Assembly (NCBI GenBank): GCA_958372035.1
Contig: CATXML010000026.1
Coordinates: 1 to 11,026, forward strand
Direction: 5' to 3'
DNA length: 11,026 nucleotides
Origin: an uncultured Collinsella sp.
GTDB lineage: Bacteria; Actinomycetota; Coriobacteriia; Coriobacteriales; Coriobacteriaceae
The notes under the pieces were generated by a model. It did not search any database. It was not told the DNA's origin and saw only the letters and a list, made by a program, of their open reading frames with translations. The position numbers and the translations under genes are program-made. This document shows, one piece after another, positions 1-5,257 of the stretch; the first letter of the stretch is position 1, and each line of letters begins with the position of its first letter.

Positions 1-58
1 CGACTATATGAGCTCACATATTGTCAATTAATGACTGGCGTGGCGTTGAGTGTGGTGA

Positions 59-1441
59 TTAGCGGGCTGTCGCTTTGGCTTGTGCCAGACGGTAGGTGCG
101 TGCCGGGTGGCAGAGCAGTACCGCCACGACCATAAAGAATGCCGTGGTGCCCAGGCTGATGGGATAGACCATCACGATGTTCGCAAAGGTGCGGAAGTTC
201 GGGAACACACAGAAGACCCAATAGAAGCGGATGCCGCAGACGCAGATCATGGTGATGAGGGCGGGCATAAGCGAGATGCCAAATCCGCGCAGGTAGCCGG
301 ACATGTTTTCGTAGAACATGCTAAAGGCGTATGCCGGGAAGATCGAGCACACGCGGATATAGCCGATCGAGACGATGTTGGGATCGCTGTTAAAGAGCGC
401 CAGGATCTCGCGCCCCAGACCGACGATGATGACGATGGTGGTGAGCGCGACGATGCCGCCTTCGACCAGGCAGACCTTGAGCGTCTTGGTGCAGCGGTCG
501 ATCTGGCGCGCGCCGTGGTTTTGTCCCACAAAGGTGGTGCAAGCCTGGCTAAAGCTGTTGAGCAGGTTGTAGCACACATACTCCAGGCTCATGGCGGCGC
601 TCGATGCCGCCATGACCTCGGTGCCCAAGCTGTTGATGGCGGACTGGATGATGATGTTGGCGACGGCAAAGACGGCGCTTTGGATACCGGCGGGCAGGCC
701 GATCTTAACGATGCGCTTGAGGGCGACGGGGTCGATAGCCAGATCGCGCAGGGTGACGCGGACGACGGAATCGGTCTTGAGCAGACGGATAAAGAGCGTG
801 ACGGCGCTGACGGTATAGGCGATGGCGGTGGCGATGGCGACACCCGCGACGCCCCAGTGGAGCACGGGGACAAAGATGAGGTCCAGGCCAATGTTGAGGA
901 CGGTGGACACGGCAAGCGCCTGCAGCGGCATGCGGGTGATGCCGACGGAGCGGAAGATCGCGGCCTCAAAGTTGTAGAGCAAGATCGAGGGCATGCTGAG
1001 CAAAAAGACGCGCAGGTAGAGCGAAGCGAGAGGCATGGTTTCGGCAGGAACGTTGAGCGCGGCGAGCATGGGCTCGGCAAAGATCTCGCCCAGCGCGATG
1101 ACGACAAAGCCCACGAGCGCCATAAGAATCGAGGTATGGACGGCACGTTTGACCATGTTCTGATCGTTGCGGCCGATAGCGTTGGCGATGACCACATTTG
1201 AGCCAAGCGACATGCCGATAAACAGGTTGAGCATAAGACTGGTAAGCGGAACATTGGAGCCGACCGCTGCCATGGCAAGGGTTCCCTGGTCGCCCGAGAA
1301 GTTGCCGATGATGACCGTGGCGATGAGGTTCGATAGCTGCTCAAGGATGCTCGTGGCGGCGACGGGAAAGGCGAACAGGGGAATATTGCGCCACAGCGAG
1401 CCGGTGGTCATGTCAATGTGCCTAGATGCGGTATCAGCCAT
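59..1441 (-). CDS. MATE family multidrug efflux transporter
   Basis: 460-residue integral membrane protein of the MATE (multi-antimicrobial extrusion) family, the usual length for the family. These proteins expel cationic drugs or metabolites across the cytoplasmic membrane using a Na+ or H+ gradient. The two-bundle layout is visible. The N-terminal half begins with an amphipathic segment (residues 14-26) leading into the first helix, with the typical VIIGNFSG at 43-50 and GSNVVIANAIG at 80-90. The second half repeats it with IGLPAGIQS at 247-255 and the strongly conserved VGQNHGAR at 305-312. About twelve hydrophobic stretches follow the canonical spacing. The start is the ATG ending at 1441, preceded by only a weak GAGAG; an in-frame ATG at residue 11 is a possible alternative. 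It is divergent from the rlmA-like gene. No intrinsic terminator is seen in the 58 bases beyond its stop. Substrate cannot be told from sequence. Confidence 0.93.
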   Translation of the reverse strand: MADTASRHIDMTTGSLWRNIPLFAFPVAATSILEQLSNLIATVIIGNFSGDQGTLAMAAVGSNVPLTSLMLNLFIGMSLGSNVVIANAIGRNDQNMVKRAVHTSILMALVGFVVIALGEIFAEPMLAALNVPAETMPLASLYLRVFLLSMPSILLYNFEAAIFRSVGITRMPLQALAVSTVLNIGLDLIFVPVLHWGVAGVAIATAIAYTVSAVTLFIRLLKTDSVVRVTLRDLAIDPVALKRIVKIGLPAGIQSAVFAVANIIIQSAINSLGTEVMAASSAAMSLEYVCYNLLNSFSQACTTFVGQNHGARQIDRCTKTLKVCLVEGGIVALTTIVIIVGLGREILALFNSDPNIVSIGYIRVCSIFPAYAFSMFYENMSGYLRGFGISLMPALITMICVCGIRFYWVFCVFPNFRTFANIVMVYPISLGTTAFFMVVAVLLCHPARTYRLAQAKATAR

Positions 1442-1505
1442 ACGCTCTCAATCTCTAATATGCTCTTTCGTGCTTATTTGCGCAGACGATGATACTCCTA
1501 ATCGA

Positions 1506-1536
1506 CTAGTCATTTAAGAACGTCCCCAATGACTAG
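1506..1536. repeat. Palindrome with 9-bp arms and GGGGACGTTC-type loop
   Basis: A perfect inverted repeat, CTAGTCATT (1506-1514) and AATGACTAG (1528-1536), separated by 13 bases. Read on the minus strand the loop is GGGGACGTTCTTA. It sits in the 151-bp gap between the divergent MATE and rlmA-like genes, about 65 bp upstream of the MATE start and 56 bp upstream of the rlmA-like start. No T-run follows it on either strand, so it is not an intrinsic terminator. The loop resembles those of the palindromes at 2410, 7255 and 10982. A dispersed REP-like element is the preferred reading; a regulatory operator for the divergent pair is the alternative. Confidence 0.6.
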
Positions 1537-1557
1537 GTGGGGAAGGCGTGCGACAAT
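1529..1557 (+). promoter_or_regulatory. Possible promoter of the rlmA-like gene
   Basis: ATGACT (1529-1534) matches four of six bases of a -35 box. After a 17-base spacer, GACAAT (1552-1557) matches four of six bases of a -10 box. Transcription would begin near 1564, giving a leader of roughly 30 bases. The -35 would overlap the right arm of the palindrome at 1506-1536. The matches are modest and a chance fit is quite possible. Confidence 0.25.
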
Positions 1558-1592
1558 GGTGGGCGTTGTGTTGTCCGCGCTAAGGAGTTGCC

Positions 1593-2405
1593 ATGTTGTT
1601 GTGTCCCGTTTGCCATGAACCGTTGGTGGACGACGAGCGCGGTGCTGTGTGCGCGGGCGGACACCGGTTTGACCGTGCGCGCGAGGGCTATCTGTATTTG
1701 CTGCGCTCGTCCAAGAGCGGCGACTCCATGGGCGATCCCAAGTCGCAGGCGCGCAGTCGTCGCGACTTTCTTAACCGCGGCTACTACGCGCCGTTGCGCG
1801 ATGCGATGGTCGAGCTGGTGCGCGAGCAGGTGTCTGGACGTGCAGCGTCTGCGAATGGCCCCATGACGCTGCTCGATATTTGCTGCGGCGAGGGCTACTA
1901 CACCAGTGCCATGGGCGCGGTGCCGGGCGTGGATGCTTACGGGTTCGACCTGGGAAAAGAGATGGTGCGTCTGGCCGCCAAGCGCGGCGATGCGACCTAT
2001 TTCGTGGCCAATATGAAGGATATCCCCGTGGCCGATGGTGCCTTCGATATGGTGACCGAGCTTTTTGCCCCCTTTAACGAGCGCGAGTTTGCCCGCGTGC
2101 TGGCACCCGAGGGCTCGCTCTACACCGTGGTGCCGGGTGCGCGGCATCTGTTTGGGCTCAAGGAGGTGCTCTACGACACGCCATATCTCAACGATGAGAA
2201 GTTGCCGCAGACAACCGAGCTCGAGTTGGTTGGCACGAAACGGGTGTCTGCGAACATTACGCTCCAGACGCAGGCCGATATCGAGGCGGTGTTCCAGATG
2301 ACGCCGTACTACTACCGCACGCGCCCTGCCGACAAAGAGCGCCTGGCAAACCTGGACACCCTTCAGACCGATATCGACTTCATCATCGCCGAGTACCGCC
2401 ACTAA
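1593..2405 (+). CDS. rlmA: RlmA-type 23S rRNA (guanine-N1)-methyltransferase
   Basis: 270-residue SAM-dependent methyltransferase of the RlmA/RrmA/TlrB family, which methylates N1 of G745 (RlmA-I) or G748 (RlmA-II) in helix 35 of 23S rRNA at the exit tunnel. The N-terminal zinc finger is complete: C4, C7, C20 and H24, followed by the family's HRFDRAREGYLYLL block (24-37) and the R..FL..GYY.PLRDA element (57-71). The SAM-binding motif I is LLDICCGEGYY at 93-103, with an acidic motif-II residue at D119. A PF(N) catalytic-region motif lies at 160-162. Length matches the family. The ATG at 1593 has AAGGAG five bases upstream (1582-1587). The gene stands alone, diverging from the MATE gene and ending at the terminator at 2457-2494. 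In actinobacteria the RlmA-II type can give tylosin resistance; the G745 versus G748 specificity cannot be decided here. Confidence 0.88.
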   Translation: MLLCPVCHEPLVDDERGAVCAGGHRFDRAREGYLYLLRSSKSGDSMGDPKSQARSRRDFLNRGYYAPLRDAMVELVREQVSGRAASANGPMTLLDICCGEGYYTSAMGAVPGVDAYGFDLGKEMVRLAAKRGDATYFVANMKDIPVADGAFDMVTELFAPFNEREFARVLAPEGSLYTVVPGARHLFGLKEVLYDTPYLNDEKLPQTTELELVGTKRVSANITLQTQADIEAVFQMTPYYYRTRPADKERLANLDTLQTDIDFIIAEYRH

Positions 2406-2409
2406 CCTA

Positions 2410-2434
2410 CCAAAAAGGGACAGGTTTATTTTGG
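2410..2434. repeat. Short inverted repeat with GGGACAGG loop
   Basis: CCAAAA (2410-2415) and TTTTGG (2429-2434) form a 6-bp inverted repeat around a loop containing GGGACAGG. It begins five bases after the rlmA-like stop. It is weaker than the other palindromes here, but its loop core is that of the element at 10982. A near copy of its right part, CAGGTTTTAT, follows at 2435-2444. It may be a member of the same REP-like family. Confidence 0.4.
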
Positions 2435-2456
2435 CAGGTTTTATCTGGGCAAACGT

Positions 2457-2494
2457 AAAGGGCCGACCGCGGAGATGCGCGATCGGCCCTTTTT
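2457..2494 (+). terminator. Rho-independent terminator after the rlmA-like gene
   Basis: A 15-bp stem pairs 2457-2471 with 2478-2492 with a single A-C mismatch (2467 with 2482) and a six-base loop. The 3' end runs into five Ts (2490-2494). It lies about 50 bases past the rlmA-like stop. On the minus strand the same hairpin is followed by TTTACGTTT, so it may also end transcripts of the convergent membrane-protein gene, less efficiently. Confidence 0.85.
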
Positions 2495-2531
2495 AGTTGC
2501 TTGGATGTAGGGGTCAGTGGAAGGCAAGTGC

Positions 2532-2933
2532 CTACAGGCGATCCTTGTTCTCGGCTTTAACGGCGTGAGCCTGCTGAACAAAGAACAGGTCGTACACCAC
2601 GATGACAAAGGCGCCAAAGTTGATGGCATCGCCGCCAAACGCGGGAAGCGTGAGCACGGCCTGCGCAATCGTGGCGATTGCGGCGACGATGCCGAGCTTA
2701 AACGCGCCATCCACCTGCGAAGGCTTGTTGGCGCCCTTGATGCCCGCAACACCTGCGGCAAGATCGACAAGACCCTTGATGACAAGTACGGCCGCGGCGA
2801 GCATGGCGTTCGGCCCGTAGGTGGACTCGAACTTGCCGGTCGCGATGCCGGCGATTCCCATGACGAGACTGGCGATGCCCAGAACAAAATAAATCAGGGC
2901 AAGGATTTTGAGTGTCTTGCGAGTGAAGCTCAT
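2532..2933 (-). CDS. Small four-helix membrane protein, function unknown
   Basis: 133-residue hydrophobic protein that I do not recognise as a characterised family. Four membrane segments are evident at about residues 8-32, 42-64, 78-98 and 104-122, with short basic ends (RKTLK at 5-9 and KAENKDR at 126-132). There is no signal-peptide cleavage motif and no catalytic motif. The reading frame is open back to 3002, but the start chosen is the ATG at 2933, because GAAAGGA lies a few bases upstream and the extra 23 residues are polar, cysteine-bearing and unlike a membrane-protein start. It is convergent with the rlmA-like gene and divergent from the 47-codon gene. A perfect 15-bp palindrome 41 bases upstream suggests control by a DNA-binding regulator. 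A small integral membrane protein of the inner membrane is as far as the sequence goes. Confidence 0.75.
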   Translation of the reverse strand: MSFTRKTLKILALIYFVLGIASLVMGIAGIATGKFESTYGPNAMLAAAVLVIKGLVDLAAGVAGIKGANKPSQVDGAFKLGIVAAIATIAQAVLTLPAFGGDAINFGAFVIVVYDLFFVQQAHAVKAENKDRL

Positions 2934-2974
2934 GGCTGGTCCTTTCGATACGAGTACGCCAACCTGGCGCACCC

Positions 2975-3006
2975 TATGTGCTGCACATATGGTGAAGCAC
3001 ATTGTA
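2975..3006 (-). promoter_or_regulatory. Operator-like palindrome and -10 box of the membrane-protein gene
   Basis: TATGTGC (2975-2981), one central base, then GCACATA (2983-2989) makes a perfect 15-bp inverted repeat. On the minus strand a TACAAT -10-like box (3001-3006) lies just upstream, which would place the palindrome around +5 to +20 of the transcript, a classic repressor position. No convincing -35 box is seen. A further CACAT half-site sits nearby at 2998-3002. Confidence 0.4.
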
Positions 3007-3098
3007 GTTCAACGCGGCGATGCATGCGCCTGAAAGCGTCTCTTGCCTGCACGGTTCAACCTTTCAAAAAGGAAAGCTGGACGTAAGTCAAATCGATG

Positions 3099-3119
3099 GC
3101 AGCGCATGCGCGGCGCTGC
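3099..3119. other. GC-rich hairpin in the leader of the 47-codon gene
   Basis: GCAGCGC (3099-3105) and GCGCTGC (3113-3119) form a perfect 7-bp stem with a seven-base loop. No T-run follows in either direction. It falls in the 227-bp divergent intergenic region, about 40 bases before the start of the small gene. A four-codon reading frame, ATG ATG AGG CCG TAA (3121-3135), follows it directly. A role in messenger stability or leader control is possible but unproven. Confidence 0.35.
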
Positions 3120-3160
3120 GATGATGAGGCCGTAACAAGGAGTTGGTCTAAGGAGGAGCC

Positions 3161-3304
3161 ATGATGTACGGAACAGGGCAAGTGCGCGAGCCGCGGTCGT
3201 TGGGAAGGCGCATGAGCGATTCCGTGATCGCTGCCGTATGCACGGGATTGATGGCGGTGCTTTGCATTGGGATGCTGTGGGCCATGTCGCATGTGGGACA
3301 ATAG
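3161..3304 (+). CDS. 47-residue single-helix membrane protein
   Basis: A short reading frame, ATG at 3161 to TAG at 3302-3304, encoding 47 residues. The case for it being real is the ribosome binding site: CTAAGGAGGAG at 3148-3158, one of the strongest matches to the anti-Shine-Dalgarno in the window, just before two consecutive ATGs (3161 and 3164). The product has a basic N-terminal third (R9, R12, R16, R17) and then one hydrophobic helix at about residues 21-42, ending in SHVGQ, so it should sit in the membrane with the N-terminus inside. I recognise no family. It precedes the rsmJ-like gene by 63 bases on the same strand, and the two may be cotranscribed. It is easily missed by annotation because of its length. 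Confidence 0.65.
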   Translation: MMYGTGQVREPRSLGRRMSDSVIAAVCTGLMAVLCIGMLWAMSHVGQ

Positions 3305-3367
3305 CGGACGGTTGGGTGCCGACATCAACGGCGCTCACGTATCCGTATTGCTTGTGAAGGAGTGCCC

Positions 3368-4072
3368 ATGGGCGTCATCGATCCCTTTTCTGTTGCTCGG
3401 GCCGCGGGGCTTGAGCTGATCGGGAAGCCCGAGGGCCTCACGCTCACCGACGGCGCGATGGAGCTGCGTGCTGATTTTGCCCGCATGCTTCCAAGGCTCA
3501 AGCAGGGCCGTCTGCAGCAAGAGCTGCTGGTAAAGGCTGCGCGCGCAAAAGGCATCGAGCAGCCATGGGCGATTGACGCCACGGCAGGCTTTGGCGAGGA
3601 TTCGCTGCTGCTGGCGGCCGCGGGCTTTACCGTCGATCTGTATGAACAGGATTGCGTGATTGCGGCGCTCCTCAAGGATGCCTTGGATCGCGCGGCAGAT
3701 GATCCGGCGCTTGCGGTTGCCGTGTCGCGTATGCGCTTACATGCGGGCGAGGATAGCATTGCTGGCCTTCGCCATACAGCTGAGCTGATCGGGCAGGGCG
3801 AGCTTGCCGCTCCCGACGTGGTGTATCTGGACCCCATGTTTCCCGAGCGTACCAAGAGTGCGGCGGTCAAAAAGAAGTTCCAACTCCTGCACCATTTGGA
3901 GCAGCCGTGCGCCGATGAGGAGACGCTGGTCGAAGCCGCGCTTGCGGTGCGCCCGCGCAAGGTTGTTATCAAGCGGCCGGTGAAGGGGCCGCTGCTTGCC
4001 GGCGTTAAGCCGAGCTATCAGCTTGCGGGCAAGGCCGTTCGCTACGATGTTTTGGTGCCGCCGCGCCCGTAG
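3368..4072 (+). CDS. rsmJ: RsmJ-like 16S rRNA (guanine1516-N2)-methyltransferase
   Basis: 234-residue class I SAM-dependent methyltransferase that aligns by eye with RsmJ (YhiQ), the enzyme that makes m2G1516 in 16S rRNA of E. coli. Seen directly are motif I, IDATAGFGEDSLLLAA at 69-84 (DATAG.G.D is the RsmJ form), the acceptor motif Y(L)DPMFPER at 153-161 followed by KSA(A)VKKK at 163-170, and VVIKRP at 199-204. These are the three hallmark blocks of the family in order, and the length is close to the roughly 250 residues of E. coli RsmJ. The start is the ATG at 3368, with AAGGAG five bases upstream (3357-3362); an in-frame GTG six bases earlier overlaps that site and is less likely. It follows the 47-codon gene and converges on the zinc-ribbon gene, with no T-run terminator between. 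Substrate base is inferred from the family. Confidence 0.85.
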   Translation: MGVIDPFSVARAAGLELIGKPEGLTLTDGAMELRADFARMLPRLKQGRLQQELLVKAARAKGIEQPWAIDATAGFGEDSLLLAAAGFTVDLYEQDCVIAALLKDALDRAADDPALAVAVSRMRLHAGEDSIAGLRHTAELIGQGELAAPDVVYLDPMFPERTKSAAVKKKFQLLHHLEQPCADEETLVEAALAVRPRKVVIKRPVKGPLLAGVKPSYQLAGKAVRYDVLVPPRP

Positions 4073-4139
4073 CCTGCGCGCGGTGGCCGGCGATGTGTCG
4101 GTGCCGTGCCGCTGCGTGAGCGTCGCGCCGATGCGGCGC

Positions 4140-4436
4140 CTATTTCCAAGGGCGGGACGTCAGATGCCACCCGCCGCAGTATTCGCATTTGTAGCAGGCG
4201 AGGCCCCGTCGTCCACGGTTTTCGCAATCGGCCATAACGGCCTCGGCCTCGGCGCGTGTGTCGTAGCGGTTTTTGCGCTCGCACGACTTGTATCGCCAGG
4301 CCTCATCGCGCTCGGCATCCAGGGCGTCGCGGCGCTCGTCCTCGCGCGCAAACAGGTCGCTTATTTCGCCGCCGGTGGCAGCGCCCAAAAACTCGCTTTT
4401 GGCCTTTGACCAGGCGGCTCGCTTTTTGCTTCCCAT
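4140..4436 (-). CDS. Small zinc-ribbon protein with CxxCxxCGGWH motif
   Basis: 98-residue hydrophilic protein. The first half is charged and probably helical (KKRAAWSKAKSEF, then an Asp/Glu/Arg-rich stretch at about residues 30-49). The second half is a treble-clef or zinc-ribbon-like module: C52 in SCERKNRYDTRAEAEA, C71, then C81-x2-C84-x2-C87 running into GGWHLTS with H91. The pattern C..K.RY.(T)..eA followed by Y.C..CggWHLT is a recurring small domain in actinobacterial and firmicute genomes; I know of no established function. Start choice is uncertain: the ATG at 4436 has GGAAAGG eleven bases upstream, whereas the longer 109-residue form from 4469 has no ribosome site and would start inside the inverted repeat at 4461-4490. 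It is divergent from the GNAT gene and convergent with the rsmJ-like gene, 67 bases away. RNA or DNA binding is a guess. Confidence 0.7.
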   Translation of the reverse strand: MGSKKRAAWSKAKSEFLGAATGGEISDLFAREDERRDALDAERDEAWRYKSCERKNRYDTRAEAEAVMADCENRGRRGLACYKCEYCGGWHLTSRPWK

Positions 4437-4460
4437 CTGCTTCGTGCCCTTTCCAAACGC

Positions 4461-4490
4461 TGGTATCATTGCTCAATCAAAGTGATACCA
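4461..4490. promoter_or_regulatory. Inverted repeat forming face-to-face extended -10 promoters
   Basis: TGGTATCA (4461-4468) and TGATACCA (4483-4490) are perfect 8-bp arms with a 14-base spacer, in the gap between the divergent zinc-ribbon and GNAT genes. On the plus strand TGGTATCAT (4461-4469) fits an extended -10 box and would start transcription near 4476, 37 bases before the GNAT ATG. On the minus strand TGGTATCAC (4490-4482) fits equally well and would start near 4475. Neither has a good -35 box. The element may be two overlapping promoters, an operator, or both. Confidence 0.4.
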
Positions 4491-4512
4491 ATAAACGTGA
4501 GGTCGCCGCGCG

Positions 4513-5001
4513 ATGATCAGAAAAACCCTCGAGACCGACATTCCCGCCGTCATGGCTATCTATGACGCCGCCCGCGCCTTTATGCGCGCGCATGGCAACG
4601 CCACACAGTGGCCCGAGGGCACGCCTTCGGCCGAGCAGCTGGCTGCCGATATCGCCGCCGGTGGCAGCTATGTGTGCGAAGTCGACGGTCGCGCGGTGGC
4701 GACGTTTGCCTTTTTGCCGGGCCCGGACGAGTGCTATGACGTCATCGAGGACGGTCAGTGGCGTAGCAACACTCCGTACGCCGTACTGCACCGCGTGGCG
4801 TCCGACGGCACCGTTCACGGTATCGCGGCTGCGATGTTTGCCTTTGCCAAGGAACGTGTCGACCATCTGCGTATCGATACGCACGCGGACAACCTGCCCA
4901 TGCAGGGCGCGAGCATGAAGGCGGGGTTCGAGCGCGCCGGCGTCGTGTATGTGTCCGACGGCACGCCGCGTGTTGCGTTCGACTGGCTGCGCGAGGCATA
5001 A
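4513..5001 (+). CDS. GNAT family N-acetyltransferase
   Basis: 162-residue acetyl-CoA-dependent acetyltransferase of the GCN5-related (GNAT) superfamily. The order is typical. The alpha-1/alpha-2 region is MIRKTLETDIPAVMAIYDAA at residues 1-20. A WPEGTPSAEQLAADI segment lies at 33-47 and beta strands at 52-68. The beta-4 and pyrophosphate-loop region is YAVLHRVASDGTVHGIAAAM at 89-108, and beta-5 is LRIDTHADN at 119-127, with NLPMQG and the GF..AG.VY..DG..R.AFDW C-terminal block. The whole pattern (WP.G.PS, HR.A, RIDTH.DN) is that of a GNAT subfamily widespread in gut bacteria without an assigned substrate. The acetyl-CoA loop (DGTVHGIA) is less canonical than the usual R/Q-x-x-G-x-G/A. The ribosome site is GTGAGG (4497-4502), ten bases from the ATG. 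The gene ends at a strong terminator at 5041-5061, so it is probably monocistronic. Confidence 0.88.
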   Translation: MIRKTLETDIPAVMAIYDAARAFMRAHGNATQWPEGTPSAEQLAADIAAGGSYVCEVDGRAVATFAFLPGPDECYDVIEDGQWRSNTPYAVLHRVASDGTVHGIAAAMFAFAKERVDHLRIDTHADNLPMQGASMKAGFERAGVVYVSDGTPRVAFDWLREA

Positions 5002-5040
5002 GAGCGGGGACGCGTATCAGCAATCCACATACATGAAAAT

Positions 5041-5061
5041 GGCCCCGGGTGGGGCCTTTTT
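5041..5061 (+). terminator. Rho-independent terminator after the GNAT gene
   Basis: GGCCCC (5041-5046) and GGGGCC (5051-5056) form a perfect GC stem with a four-base loop, followed at once by five Ts (5057-5061) and preceded by AAAA. It lies 40 bases past the GNAT stop and separates that gene from the leader of the TetM-like gene. Confidence 0.9.
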
Positions 5062-5091
5062 GATCGCTGGGCTGTTAGGGGAGGTGCCGGC

Positions 5092-5197
5092 TTTCGTAAG
5101 GCGCGAACCTACGAAAATCGCCGCGCGGCAACGCGGGGCGATGAGCTCGGTCGGGGGATAGGGCCCGCTTCGCCCGCCGGCCCGTAAATTGTATCAT
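5092..5197 (+). promoter_or_regulatory. Structured region and possible -10 box upstream of the TetM-like gene
   Basis: Three potential hairpins lie in a row. TTTCGTA (5092-5098) pairs with TACGAAA (5110-5116). ATCGCC-GCG (5117-5125) pairs with CGC-GG-GGCGAT (5132-5142) with a two-base bulge. GGGCC (5161-5165) pairs with GGCCC (5179-5183). TATCAT (5192-5197, in TTGTATCAT) is a plausible -10 box giving a leader of about 55 bases, although no good -35 is seen. If transcription instead starts further upstream, the hairpins would be in the leader. No T-run follows any of them. A four-codon frame, ATG GGC TTG CAA TAA (5233-5247), ends inside the ribosome site of the GTPase gene. Confidence 0.3.
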
Positions 5198-5257
5198 CCA
5201 GTGTGGAACGAGGGTGCCCGTTGCCACGTGCGATGGGCTTGCAATAAGAGGAGAGCC

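Noticed and set aside
80..1201. A 373-codon open frame on the plus strand opposite the MATE gene
   Set aside because: It translates to an Asp/Gly/Ala/His-rich low-complexity protein with no domain. The minus strand gives a clear MATE protein, so it is a mirror of the transporter's codon bias.
1533..2402. A 289-codon open frame on the minus strand opposite the rlmA-like gene
   Set aside because: His/Arg/Gln-rich composition without domain; the plus strand encodes an intact methyltransferase.
3060..3076. Hairpin CTTTC with GAAAG in the divergent intergenic region
   Set aside because: The arms are only 5 bp of simple sequence around an A-run, which is expected by chance, and no position-dependent role is visible.
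4125..4139. Terminator between the convergent rsmJ-like and zinc-ribbon genes
   Set aside because: GCGCCG-ATG-CGGCGC is a perfect 6-bp stem but no T-run follows on either strand, so intrinsic termination is not supported.
5189..5257. N-terminal extension of the TetM-like GTPase to a TTG at 5189
   Set aside because: The extension has no ribosome site and starts beside the predicted -10 box, while the ATG at 5258 has a strong one and gives the usual family N-terminus ahead of the G1 motif.
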